A stretch of 64,000 nucleotides of DNA, from assembly GCF_051020975.1 (NCBI RefSeq), contig NW_027478168.1, positions 7,626,001 to 7,690,000 on the forward strand. The letters are read 5' to 3'. A program made the translations under genes and the position numbers. Below, one piece after another: positions 1 to 11,500 of the stretch. The notes under the pieces are model-generated. The model saw nothing but the letters and a program-made list of their open reading frames with translations, had not been told where the DNA came from and searched no databases. The stretch comes from Osmia lignaria lignaria (taxonomy: Eukaryota; Arthropoda; Insecta; Hymenoptera; Megachilidae). Position 1 is the stretch's first letter. The number at the start of each line of letters is the position of its first letter.

Positions 1-160
1 TTATGTTGGTGCGGCTTCGGAACTTTTAAATATCTTGATATATCTCGAGAACTACGCATCTGATCAAAAAATATCATAGAACATAAAAAGTAGGAAACTT
101 AATTCTCTACAAAAAAGGTCTCTTAACATTTTGCCATAGCTCGCTTCGTTTCCGAGATAT
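1..160. repeat. Partial monomer at left edge
   Basis: Position 1 corresponds to position 323 of the next unit, so the window opens 162 bp into a monomer and holds its last 160 bp. It carries A-type bases (TTGATATATCTCGAGAAC, CGCATCTGATC, AAAAAGTAGG, AAAGGTCTC). The array therefore extends to the left of the window. Confidence 0.95.
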
Positions 161-168
161 TTGCAGAT

Positions 169-302
169 TTATCTCAAGGGAAGGGGCCTGACGGACATAT
201 TTCGAGATATTTCTTCTTCTTGTTGTTCTTCTTCTGCACAGCTAAGCTGGAAGTGGCATTTACAGCTCGCAATAGTGCAGAGTTATCTCAAAGAAAGGGG
301 CC
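169..302. repeat. Internal direct duplication within the monomer
   Basis: Positions 169-188 and 283-302 carry the same 20-nt motif, which begins TTATCTCAA and ends AAGGGGCC, with 18 of 20 bases matching. In units whose first copy reads CAAGGAAAGG (for example 2737, 3059 and 3381) the match rises to 19 of 20. The spacing is 114 bp, a multiple of three, so both encode a similar peptide in the shared frame (YLKGRG and YLKERG). This suggests that the 322-bp unit grew from a smaller ancestral element, although the flanks outside the motif have diverged too far to be sure. Confidence 0.7.
212..235. repeat. 24-nt pyrimidine-rich mirror repeat inside the monomer
   Basis: The tract reads as TTC triplets, then TTGTTG, then TTC triplets, and is identical read forwards or backwards on the same strand from 212 to 235. 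It recurs once per monomer at monomer positions 52-75. It behaves like a short microsatellite. Five monomers have lost one TTC (units starting 30424, 32353, 34283, 36212 and 43293), and point variants cluster here, such as TTATTC in the units at 18832, 19798, 21087, 25272 and 26238. Mirror polypyrimidine tracts can form triplex DNA, but the two G bases on the pyrimidine strand weaken that expectation. Confidence 0.9.
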
Positions 303-619
303 ACGGTGTTTCTGTATCTCTATTATGTTGGTGCGGCTTCGGAACTTTTAAATATCTTGATATATCTCGAGAACTACGCATCTGATCAAAAAATATCATA
401 GAACATAAAAAGTAGGAAACTTAATTCTCTACAAAAAAGGTCTCTTAATATTTTGCCATAGCTCGCTTCGTTTCCGAGATATTTGCAGATTTATCTCAAG
501 GGAAGGGGCCTGACGGACATATTTCGAGATATTTCTTCTCCTTGTTGTTCTTCTTCTGCACAGCTAAGCTGGAAGTGGCATTTGCAGCTCGCAATAGTGC
601 AGAGTTATCTCAAAGAAAG

Positions 620-2620
620 GGGCCACGGTGTTTCTGTATCTCTATTATGTTGGTGCGGCTTCGGAACTTTTAAATATCTCGATATATCTCGAGAACTACG
701 CATCTGATCAAAAAATATCATAGAACATAGAAAGTAGGAAACTTAATTCTCTACAAAAAAGGTCTCTTAACATTTTGCCATAGCTCGCTTCGTTTCCGAG
801 ATATTTGCAGATTTATCTCAAGGGAAGGGGCCTGACGGACATATTTCGAGATATTTCTTCTTCTTGTTGTTCTTCTTCTGCACAGCTAAGCTGGAAGTGG
901 CATTTGCAGCTCGCAATAGTGCAGAGTTATCTCAAAGAAAGGGGCCACGCTGTTTCTGTATCTCTATTATGTTGGTGCGGCTTCGGAACTTTTAAATATC
1001 TTGATATATCTCGAGAACTACGCATCTGATCAAAAAATATCATAGAACATAAAAAGTAGGAAACTTAATTCTCTACAAAAAAGGTCTCTTAACATTTTGC
1101 CATAGCTCGCTTCGTTTCCGAGATATATGCAGATTTATCTCAAGGGAAGGGGCCTGACGGACATATTTCGAGATATTTCTTCTTCTTGTTGTTCTTCTTC
1201 TGCACAGCAAAGCTGGAAGTGGCATTTGCAGCTCGCAATAGTGCAGAGTTATCTCAAAGAATGGGGCCACGGTGTTTCTGTATCTCTATTATGTTGGTGC
1301 GGCTTCGGAACTTTTAAATATCTCGATATATCTCGAAAACTACGCTTCTGATCAAAAAATATCATAGAACATAACTTGTAGGAAACATAATTCTCTACAA
1401 AAAAGGTCTCTTAACATTTTGCCATAGCTCGCTTCGTTTCCGAGATATTTGCAGATATATCTCAAGGGAAGGGGCCTGACGGACATATTTCGAGATATTT
1501 CTTCTTCTTGTTGTTCTTCTTCTGCACAGCTAAGCTGGAAGTGGCATTTGCAGCTCGCAATAGTGCGGAGTTATCTCAAAGAATGGGGCCACGGTGTTTC
1601 TGTATCTCTATTATGTTGGTGCGGCTTCGGAACTTTTAAATATCTCGATATATCTCGAGAACTACGCATCTGATCAAAAAATATCATAGAACATAGAAAG
1701 TAGGAAACTTAATTCTCTACAAAAAAGGTCTCTTAACATTTTGCCATAGCTCGCTTCGTTTCCGAGATATTTGCAGATTTATCTCAAGGGAAGGGGCCTG
1801 ACGGACATATTTCGAGATATTTCTTCTTCTTGTTGTTCTTCTTCTGCACAGCTAAGCTGGAAGTGGCATTTGCAGCTCGCAATAGTGCAGAGTTATCTCA
1901 AAGAAAGGGGCCACGCTGTTTCTGTATCTCTATTATGTTGGTGCGGCTTCGGAACTTTTAAATATCTTGATATATCTCGAGAACTACGCATCTGATCAAA
2001 AAATATCATAGAACATAAAAAGTAGGAAACTTAATTCTCTACAAAAAAGGTCTCTTAACATTTTGCCATAGCTCGCTTCGTTTCCGAGATATATGCAGAT
2101 TTATCTCAAGGGAAGGGGCCTGACGGACATATTTCGAGATATTTCTTCTTCTTGTTGTTCTTCTTCTGCACAGCAAAGCTGGAAGTGGCATTTGCAGCTC
2201 GCAATAGTGCAGAGTTATCTCAAAGAATGGGGCCACGGTGTTTCTGTATCTCTATTATGTTGGTGCGGCTTCGGAACTTTTAAATATCTCGATATATCTC
2301 GAAAACTACGCTTCTGATCAAAAAATATCATAGAACATAACTTGTAGGAAACGTAATTCTCTACAAAAAAGGTCTCTTAACATTTTGCCATAGCTCGCTT
2401 CGTTTCCGAGATATTTGCAGATATATCTCAAGGGAAGGGGCCTGACGGACATATTTCGAGATATTTCTTCTTCTTGTTGTTCTTCTTCTGCACAGCTAAG
2501 CTGGAAGTGGCATTTGCAGCTCGCAATAGTGCGGAGTTATCTCAAAGAATGGGGCCACGGTGTTTCTGTATCTCTATTATGTTGGTGCGGCTTCGGAACT
2601 TTTAAATATCTCGATATATC
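620..2620. repeat. Tandem duplication of a 3-monomer block (966-bp offset)
   Basis: Units at 805, 1127 and 1449 match those at 1771, 2093 and 2415 one for one, including the ATATATGCAG head with GCAAAGCTGG at 1127/2093 and the GTGCGGAG with GAATGGGG haplotype at 1449/2415. The only difference I noticed within the block is AAACATAATT near 1388 against AAACGTAATT near 2354. The match fades near both ends (GAAAGGGG against GAATGGGG upstream, CATAG against CGTAG downstream). Confidence 0.85.
1328..1448. repeat. 121-bp monomer segment bounded by 13-bp inverted repeats (example copy)
   Basis: ATATCTCGAAAAC at 1328-1340 is the reverse complement of GTTTCCGAGATAT at 1436-1448 except for one base (12 of 13). 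Weaker pairing extends inwards, giving about 15 of 19. The pair delimits monomer positions 202-322, the A-rich part outside the central open frame. It recurs in every unit, with 12 of 13 in B-type copies and 11 of 13 in A-type copies (CTCGAGAAC). It could be the relic of a small foldback element with terminal inverted repeats, or simply a pair of related ATATCTC words. I saw no target-site duplication. Confidence 0.6.
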
Positions 2621-2699
2621 TCGAGAACTACGCATCTGATCAAAAAATATCATAGAACGTAGAAAGTAGGAAACTTAATTCTCTACAAAAAAGGTCTCT

Positions 2700-4024
2700 T
2701 AACATTTTGCCGTAGCTCGCTTCGTTTCCGAGATATTTGCAGATTTATCTCAAGGAAAGGGGCCTGACGGACATATTTCGAGATATTTCTTCTTCTTGTT
2801 GTTCTTCTTCTGCACAGCTAAGCTGGAAGTGGCATTTGCAGCTCGCAATAGTGCAGAGTTATCCCAAAGAAAGGGGCCACGGTGTTTCTGTATCTCTATT
2901 ATGTTGGTGCGGCTTCGGAACTTTTAAATATCTTGATATATCTCGAGAACTACGCATCTGATCAAAAAATATCATACAACATAAAAAGTAGGAAACTTAA
3001 TTCTCTACAATAAAGGTCTCTTAACATTTTGCCATAGCTCGCTTCGTTTCCGAGATATTTGCAGATTTATCTCAAGGAAAGGGGCCTGACGGACATATTT
3101 CGAGATATTTCTTCTTCTTGTTGTTCTTCTTCTGCACAGCTAAGCTGGAAGTGGCATTTGCAGCTCGCAATAGTGCGGAGTTATCTCAAAGAATGGGGCC
3201 ACGGTGTTTCTGTATCTCTATTATGTTGGTGCGGCTTCGGAACTTTTAAATATCTCGATATATCTCGAGAACTACGCATCTGATCAAAAAATATCATAGA
3301 ACATAGAAAGTAGGAAACTTAATTCTCTACAAAAAAGGTCTCTTAACATTTTGCCGTAGCTCGCTTCGTTTCCGAGATATTTGCAGATTTATCTCAAGGA
3401 AAGGGGCCTGACGGACATATTTCGAGATATTTCTTCTTCTTGTTGTTCTTCTTCTGCACAGCTAAGCTGGAAGTGGCATTTGCAGCTCGCAATAGTGCAG
3501 AGTTATCCCAAAGAAAGGGGCCACGGTGTTTCTGTATCTCTATTATGTTGGTGCGGCTTCGGAACTTTTAAATATCTTGATATATCTCGAGAACTACGCA
3601 TCTGATCAAAAAATATCATACAACATAAAAAGTAGGAAACTTAATTCTCTACAATAAAGGTCTCTTAACATTTTGCCATAGCTCGCTTCGTTTCCGAGAT
3701 ATTTGCAGATTTATCTCAAGGAAAGGGGCCTGACGGACATATTTCGAGATATTTCTTCTTCTTGTTGTTCTTCTTCTGCACAGCTAAACTGGAAGTGGCA
3801 TTTCCAGCTCGCAATAGCGCAGAGTTATCTCAAAGAAAGGGGCCACGGTGTTTCTGTATCTCTATTATGTTGGTGCGGCTTCGGAACTTTTAAATATCTT
3901 GATATATCTCGAGAACTACGCATCTGATCAAAAAATATCATACAACATAAAAAGTAGGAAACTTAATTCTCTACAAAAAAGGTCTCTTAACATTTTGCCA
4001 TAGCTCGCTTCGTTTCCGAGATAT
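2700..4024. repeat. Dimer duplication (644-bp offset)
   Basis: Units at 2737 and 3381 share the rare combination of TTTTGCCGTAGC before the head, CAAGGAAAGG, ATCCCAAAG, ATCATACAAC and CTACAATAAAGG. That places 2737-3380 and 3381-4024 as a dimer duplication. The second members (3059 and 3703) share the CAAGGAAAGG head and then diverge, so the exchange ended inside that unit. Confidence 0.75.
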
Positions 4025-7000
4025 TTGCAGATTTATCTCAAGGAAAGGGGCCTGACGGACATATTTCGAGATATTTCTTCTTCTTGTTGTTCTTCTTCTG
4101 CACAGCTAAGCTGGAAGTGGCATTTACAGCTCGCAATAGTGCAGAGTTATCTCAAAGAAAGGCGCCACGGTGTTTCTGTATCTCTATTATGTTGGTGCGG
4201 CTTCGGAACTTTTAAATATCTTGATATATCTCGAGAACTACGCATCTGATCAAAAAATATCATAGAACATAAAAAGTAGGAAACTTAATTCTCTACAAAA
4301 AAGGTCTCTTAATATTTTGCCATAGCTCGCTTCGTTTCCGAGATATTTGCAGATTTATCTCAAGGGAAGGGGCCTGACGGACATATTTCGAGATATTTCT
4401 TCTCCTTGTTGTTCTTCTTCTGCACAGCTAAGCTGGAAGTGGCATTTGCAGCTCGCAATAGTGCAGAGTTATCTCAAAGAAAGGGGCCACGGTGTTTCTG
4501 TATCTCTATTATGTTGGTGCGGCTTCGGAACTTTTAAATATCTTGATATATCTCGAGAAGTACGCATCTGATCAAAAAATATCATAGAACATAGAAAGTA
4601 GGAAACTTAATTCTCTCCAAAAAAGGTCTCTTAACATTTTGCCATAGCTCGCTTCGTTTCCGAGATATTTGCAGATTTATCTCAAGGGAAGGGGCCTGAC
4701 GGACATATTTCGAGATATTTCTTCTTCTTGTTGTTCTTCTTCTGCACAGCTAAGCTGGAAGTGGCATTTGCAGCTCGCAATAGTGCAGAGTTATCTCAAA
4801 GAAAGGGGCCACGGTGTTTCTGTATCTTTATTATGTTGGTGCGGCTTCGGAACTTTTAAATATCTTGATATATCTCGAGAACTACGCATCTGATCAAAAA
4901 ATATCATAGAACATAGAAAGTAGGAAACTTAATTCTCTACAAAAAAGGTCTCTTAACATTTTGCCATAGCTCGCTTCGTTTCCGAGATATTTGCAGATTT
5001 ATCTCAAGGGAAGGGGCCTGACGGACATATTTCGAAATATTTCTTCTTCTTGTTGTTCTTCTTCTGCACAGCTAAGCTGGAAGTGGCATTTGCAGCTCGC
5101 AATAGTGCAGAGTTATCTCAAAGAAAGGGGCCACGCTGTTTCTGTATCTCTATTATGTTGGTGCGGCTTCGGAACTTTTAAATATCTTGATATATCTCGA
5201 GAACTACGCATCTGATCAAAAAATCTCATAGAACATAAAAAGTAGGAAACTTAAGCCCTACAAAAAAGGTCTCTTAACATTTTGCCATAGCTCGCTTCGT
5301 TTCCGAGATATATGCAGATTAATCTCAAGGGAAGGGGCCTGACGGACATATTTCGAGATATTTCTTCTTCTTGTTGTTCTTCTTCTGCACAGCTAAGCTG
5401 GAAGTGGCATTTGCAGCTCGCAATAGTGCAGAGTTATCTCAAAGAATGGGGCCACGGTGTTTCTGTATCTCTATTATGTTGGTGCGGCTTCGGAACTTTT
5501 AAATATCTCGATATATCTCGAAAACTACGCTTCTGATCAAAAAATATCATAGAACATAACTTGTAGGAAACATAATTCTCTACAAAAAAGGTCTCTTAAC
5601 ATTTTGCCATAGCTCGCTTCGTTTCCGAGATATTTGCAGATTTATCTCAAGGAAAGGGGCCTGACGGACATATTTCGAGATATTTCTTCTTCTTGTTGTT
5701 CTTCTTCTGCACAACTAAACTGGAAGTGGCATTTCCAGCTCGCAATAGCGCAGAGTTATCTCAAAGAAAGGGGCCACGGTGTTTCTGTATCTCTATTATG
5801 TTGGTGCGGCTTCGGAACTTTTAAATATCTTGATATATCTCGAGAACTACGCATCTGATCAAAAAATATCATACAACATAAAAAGTAGGAAACTTAATTC
5901 TCTACAAAAAAGGTCTCTTAATATTTTGCCATAGCTCGCTTCGTTTCCGAGATATTTGCAGATTTATCTCAAGGGAAGGGGCCTGACGGACATATTTCGA
6001 GATATTTCTTCTCGTTGTTGTTCTTCTTCTGCACAGCTAAGCTGGAAGTGGCATTTGCAGCTCGCAATAGTGCAGAGTTATCTCAAAGAAAGGGGCCACG
6101 GTGTTTCTGTATCTCTATTATGTTGGTGCGGCTTCGGAACTTTTAAATATCTCGATATATCTCGAGAACTACGCATCTGATCAAAAAATATCATAGAACA
6201 TAGAAAGTAGGAAACTTAATTCTCTACAAAAAAGGTCTCTTAACATTTTGCCATAGCTCGCTTCGTTTCCGAGATATTTGCAGATTTATCTCAAGGGAAG
6301 GGGCCTGACGGACATATTTCGAGATATTTCTTCTTCTTGTTGTTCTTCTTCTGCACAGCTAAGCTGGAAGTGGCATTTGCAGCTCGCAATAGTGCAGAGT
6401 TATCTCAAAGAAAGGGGCCACGCTGTTTCTGTATCTCTATTATGTTGGTGCGGCTTCGGAACTTTTAAATATCTTGATATATCTCGAGAACTACGCATCT
6501 GATCAAAAAATATCATAGAACATAAAAAGTAGGAAACTTAATTCTCTACAAAAAAGGTCTCTTAACATTTTGCCATAGCTCGCTTCGTTTCCGAGATATA
6601 TGCAGATTTATCTCAAGGGAAGGGGCCTGACGGACATATTTCGAGATATTTCTTCTTCTTGTTGTTCTTCTTCTGCACAGCTAAGCTGGAAGTGGCATTT
6701 GCAGCTCGCAATAGTGCAGAGTTATCTCAAAGAATGGGGCCACGGTGTTTCTGTATCTCTATTATGTTGGTGCGGCTTCGGAACTTTTAAATATCTCGAT
6801 ATATCTCGAAAACTACGCTTCTGATCAAAAAATATCATAGAATATGACTTGTAGGAAACATAATCCTCTACAAAAAAGGTCTCTTAACATTTTGCCATAG
6901 CTCGCTTCGTTTCCGAGATATTTGCAGATATATCTCAAGGGAAGGGGCCTGACGGACATATTTCGAGATATTTCTTCTTCTTGTTGTTCTTCTTCTGCAC

Positions 7001-8450
7001 AGCTAAGCTGGAAGTGGCATTTGCAGCTCGCAATAGTGCGGAGTTATCTCAAAGAATGGGGCCACGGTGTTTCTGTATCTCTATTATGTTGGTGCGGCTT
7101 CGGAACTTTTAAATATCTCGATATATCTCGAGAACTACGCATCTGATCAAAAAATATCATAGAACATAGAAAGTAGGAAACTTAATTCTCTACAAAAAAG
7201 GTCTCTTAACATTTTGCCGTAGCTCGCTTCGTTTCCGAGATATTTGCAGATTTATCTCAAGGAAAGGGGCCTGACGGACATATTTCGAGATATTTCTTCT
7301 TCTTGTTGTTCTTCTTCTGCACAGCTAAACTGGAAGTGGCATTTCCAGCTCGCAATAGCGCAGAGTTATCTCAAAGAAAGGGGCCACGGTGTTTCTGTAT
7401 CTCTATTATGTTGGTGCGGCTTCGGAACTTTTAAATATCTTGATATATCTCGAGAACTACGCATCTGATCAAAAAATATCATACAACATAAAAAGTAGGA
7501 AACTTAATTCTCTACAAAAAAGGTCTCTTAACATTTTGCCATAGCTCGCTTCGTTTCCGAGATATTTGCAGATTTATCTCAAGGAAAGGGGCCTGACGGA
7601 CATATTTCGAGATATTTCTTCTTCTTGTTGTTCTTCTTCTGCACAGCTAAGCTGGAAGTGGCATTTACAGCTCGCAATAGTGCAGAGTTATCTCAAAGAA
7701 AGGGGCCACGGTGTTTCTGTATCTCTATTATGTTGGTGCGGCTTCGGAACTTTTAAATATCTTGATATATCTCGAGAACTACGCATCTGATCAAAAAATA
7801 TCATAGAACATAAAAAGTAGGAAACTTAATTCTCTACAAAAAAGGTCTCTTAATATTTTGCCATAGCTCGCTTCGTTTCCGAGATATTTGCAGATTTATC
7901 TCAAGGGAAGGGGCCTGACGGACATATTTCGAGATATTTCTTCTCCTTGTTGTTCTTCTTCTGCACAGCTAAGCTGGAAGTGGCATTTGCAGCTCGCAAT
8001 AGTGCAGAGTTATCTCAAAGAAAGGGGCCACGGTGTTTCTGTATCTCTATTATGTTGGTGCGGCTTCGGAACTTTTAAATATCTTGATATATCTCGAGAA
8101 GTACGCATCTGATCAAAAAATATCATAGAACATAGAAAGTAGGAAACTTAATTCTCTCCAAAAAAGGTCTCTTAACATTTTGCCATAGCTCGCTTCGTTT
8201 CCGAGATATTTGCAGATTTATCTCAAGGGAAGGGGCCTGACGGACATATTTCGAGATATTTCTTCTTCTTGTTGTTCTTCTTCTGCACAGCTAAGCTGGA
8301 AGTGGCATTTGCAGCTCGCAATAGTGCAGAGTTATCTCAAAGAAAGGGGCCACGGTGTTTCTGTATCTCTATTATGTTGGTGCGGCTTCGGAACTTTTAA
8401 ATATCTTGATATATCTCGAGAACTACGCATCTGATCAAAAAATATCATAG
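3703..8450. repeat. Duplicated blocks at 11- and 13-monomer offsets
   Basis: Units 3703, 4025, 4347 and 4669 correspond to 7244, 7566, 7888 and 8210, all 3541 bp apart (11 monomers less 1 bp). Shared rare bases include CTAAACTGG with TTTCCAG, TCTTCTCCTTG, CTCGAGAAGTACGC and TTCTCTCCAAAAAAGG. A separate pair, 4991/5312 and 9176/9497, is offset by 4185 bp (13 monomers less 1 bp) and shares the TTAAGCCCTAC 321-bp variant and the GATTAATCTC head. The two different offsets show that at least two exchange events overlapped here. Confidence 0.75.
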
Positions 8451-8531
8451 AACATAGAAAGTAGGAAACTTAATTCTCTACAAAAAAGGTCTCTTAACAT
8501 TTTGCCATAGCTCGCTTCGTTTCCGAGATAT

Positions 8532-11500
8532 TTGCAGATTTATCTCAAGGGAAGGGGCCTGACGGACATATTTCGAGATATTTCTTCTTCTTGTTGTTCT
8601 TCTTCTGCACAGCTAAGCTGGAAGTGGCATTTGCGGCTCGCACTAGTGCAGAGTGAACTCAAAGAAAGGGGCCACGGTGTTTCTGTATCCCTATTATGTT
8701 GGTGCGGCTTCGGAACTTTTAAATATCACGATATATCTCGAAAACTACGCTTCTGATCAAAAAATATGATACAACATAAATTGTAGGAAACACAATTCTC
8801 TACAAAAAACGTCTCTTAACATTTTGCCATAGCTCGCTTCGTTTCCGAGATATTTGCAGATTTATCTCAAGGGAAGGGGCCTGACGGACATATTTCGAGA
8901 TATTTCTTCTTCTTGTTGTTCTTCTTCTGCACAGCTAAGCTGGAAGTGGCATTTGCAGCTCGCAATAGTGCAGAGTTATCTCAAAGAAAGGGGCCACGGT
9001 GTTTCTGTATCTCTATTATGTTGGTGCGGCTTCGGAACTTTTAAATATCTTGATATATCTCGAGAACTACGCATCTGATCAAAAAATATCATAGAACATA
9101 GAAAGTAGGAAACTTAATTCTCTACAAAAAAGGTCTCTTAACATTTTGCCATAGCTCGCTTCGTTTCCGAGATATTTGCAGATTTATCTCAAGGGAAGGG
9201 GCCTGACGGACATATTTCGAGATATTTCTTCTTCTTGTTGTTCTTCTTCTGCACAGCTAAGCTGGAAGTGGCATTTGCAGCTCGCAATAGTGCAGAGTTA
9301 TCTCAAACAAAGGGGCCACGCTGTTTCTGTATCTCTATTATGTTGGTGCGGCTTCGGAACTTTTAAATATCTTGATATATCTCGAGAACTACGCATCTGA
9401 TCAAAAAATATCATAGAACATAAAAAGTAGGAAACTTAAGCCCTACAAAAAAGGTCTCTTAACATTTTGCCATAGCTCGCTTCGTTTCCGAGATATATGC
9501 AGATTAATCTCAAGGGAAGGGGCCTGACGGACATATTTCGAGATATTTCTTCTTCTTGTTGTTCTTCTTCTGCACAGCTAAGCTGGAAGTGGCATTTGCA
9601 GCTCGCAATAGTGCAGAGTTATCTCAAAGAATGGGGCCACGGTGTTTCTGTATCTCTATTATGTTGGTGCTGCTTCGGAACTTTTAAATATCTCGATATA
9701 TCTCGAAAACTACGCTTCTGATCAAAAAATATCATAGAACATAACTTGTAGGAAACATAATTCTCTACAAAAAAGGTCTCTTAACATTTTGCCATAGCTC
9801 GCTTCGTTTCCGAGATATTTGCAGATATATCTCAAGGGAAGGGGCCTGACGGACATATTTCGAGATATTTCTTCTTCTTGTTGTTCTTCTTCTGCACAGC
9901 TAAGCTGGAAGTGGCATTTGCAGCTCGCAATAGTGCAGAGTTATCTCAAAGAAAGGGGCCACGGTGTTTCTGTATCTCTATTATGTTGGTGCGGCTTCGG
10001 AACTTTTAAATATCTTGATATATCTCGAGAACTACGCATCTGATCAAAAAATATCATAGAACATAGAAAGTAGGAAACTTAATTCTCTACAAAAAAGGTC
10101 TCTTAACATTTTGCCATAGCTCGCTCCGTTTCCGAGATATTTGCAGATTTATCTCAAGGGAAGGGGCCTGACGGACATATTTCGAGATATTTCTTCTTCT
10201 TGTTGTTCTTCTTCTGCACAGCTAAGCTGGAAGTGGCATTTGCGGCTCGCACTAGTGCAGAGTTATCTCAAAGAAAGGGGCCACGGTGTTTCTGTATCTG
10301 TATTATGTTGGTGCGGCTTCGGAACTTTTAAATATCACGATATATCTCGAAAACTACGCTTCTGCTCAAAAAATATCATAGAACATAAATTGTAGGAAAC
10401 ATAATTCTCTACAAAAAACGTCTCTTAACATTTTGCCATAGCTTGTTTCGTTTCCGAGATATTTGCAGATATATCTCAAGGGAAGGGGCCTGACGGACAT
10501 ATTTCGAGATATTTCTTCTTCTTGTTGTTCTTCTTCTGCACAGCTAAGCTGGAAGTGGCATTTGCAGCTCGCAATAGTGCAGAGTTATCTCAAAGAAAGG
10601 GGCCACGGTGTTTCTGTATCTCTATTATGTTGGTGCGGCTTCGGAAATTTTAAATATCTTGATATATCTCGAGAACTACGCATCTGATCAAAAAATATCA
10701 TAGAACATAGAAAGTAGGAAACTTAATTGTCTACAAAAAAGGTCTCTTAACATTTTGCCATAGCTCGCTTCGTTTCCGAGATATTTGCAGATTTATCTCA
10801 AGGGAAGGGGTCTGACGGACATATTTCGAGATATTTCATCTTCTTGTTGTTCTTCTTCTGCACAGCTAAGCTGGAAGTGGCATTTGCAGCTCGCAATAGT
10901 GCAGAATTATCTCAAAGAAAGGGGCCACGGTGTTTCTGTATCTCTATTATGTTGGTGCGGCTTCGGAACTTTTAAATATCTTGATATATCTCGAGAACTA
11001 CGCATCTGATCAAAAAATATCATAGAACATAGAAAGTAGGAAACTTAATTCTCTACAAAAAAGGTCTCTTAACATTTTGCCATAGCTCGCTTCGTTTCCG
11101 AGATATTTGCAGATTTATCTCAAGGAAAGGGGCCTGACGGACATATTTCGAGATATTTCTTCTTCTTGTTGTTCTTCTTCTGCACAGCTAAGCTGGAAGT
11201 GGCATTTGCAGCTCGCAATAGTGCAGAGTTATCCCAAAGAAAGGGGCCACGGTGTTTCTGTATCTCTATTATGTTGGTGCGGCTTCGGAACTTTTAAATA
11301 TCTTGATATATCTCGGGAACTACGCATCTGATAAAAAAATATCATAGAACATAAAAAGTAGGAGACTTAATTCTCTACAAATAAAGTCTCTTAACATTTT
11401 GCCATAGTTCGCTTCGTTTCCGAGATATATGCAGATTTATTTCAAGGGAAGGGGCCTGACGGACATATTTCGAGATATTTCTTCTTCTTGTTGTTCTTCT

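Larger units (their letters stand above)
161..385 (+). other. Recurrent 74-codon open frame in each monomer; judged non-coding
   Basis: A frame from TTG at monomer position 1 to TGA at 223-225 recurs in nearly every unit. It reads QIYLKGRGLTDIFRDIS, then a Ser/Cys-rich stretch encoded by the TTC/TTG tract, then WKWH and a C-terminal FGTFKYLDIS. I recognise no domain, signal peptide or membrane segment. About 179 of 198 copies keep the full frame. Fourteen lack it through a stop or frameshift, and five more are truncated or frameshifted near the end. Only about seven copies have ATG at the start (for example 1127, 2093, 5312, 6600, 9497, 11429 and 14327). Stop-bearing variants occur in several separate places, so disruption is tolerated. 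The simplest reading is that an open frame was fixed in an ancestral monomer and copied with the array. Confidence 0.8.
161..482. repeat. Reference monomer (A type, 322 bp)
   Basis: Used here as the coordinate frame: 161 is monomer position 1. Landmarks are the head TTGCAGATTTATCTC (1-15), the pyrimidine-rich mirror repeat (52-75), CTCGCAATAGTGCAG (106-120), a second TTATCTCAA motif (from 123), GTGCGGCTTCGGAAC (171-185), CTCGAG (206-211), TGATCA (223-228), the A-rich tail with CTCTACAAAAAAGG, and TTTCCGAGATAT closing the unit. I count 124 G or C in 322 bases. Diagnostic A-type bases are A104, A112, T198, G211, A220, A250, A251, T261 and G279. The unit is close to the array consensus except for its A at position 102, where most copies have G. 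Confidence 0.95.
161..8531. repeat. Array domain 1: 26 monomers, A type at positions 104/112
   Basis: All 26 units read CAGCTCGCAA or CCAGCTCGCAA at positions 103-112, never the B-type CGGCTCGCAC. Their tails vary: AAAAAGTAGG, GAAAGTAGG, or the intermediate ATAACTTGTAGG joined to CGAAAAC and CGCTTCTG (units 1127, 2093, 5312 and 6600, and again at 9497 in the next domain). No C-heads or Q-heads occur. Units at 3703, 5634 and 7244 share a distinct CTAAACTGG...TTTCCAG...AATAGCGC haplotype. One unit (4991-5311) is 321 bp, with TTAAGCCCTAC in place of TTAATTCTCTAC. Confidence 0.85.

Noticed and set aside
161..482. CENP-B box in the monomer
   Set aside because: Neither strand of the consensus fits NTTCGNNNNANNCGGGN. 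The nearest candidates (CTTCGTTTCCGAG, CTTCGGAACTTTT, and CCCGATTATGTTGG in a few units) fail at required positions.
161..482. RNA polymerase III promoter or tRNA-derived SINE
   Set aside because: GGCTTCGGAAC only loosely resembles a B box, and no matching A box or tRNA fold was found upstream.
1328..1448. Annotating the inverted-repeat segment as a mobile element
   Set aside because: It occurs at the same place in every monomer and shows no target-site duplication or coding sequence, so it is kept as a hypothesis only.
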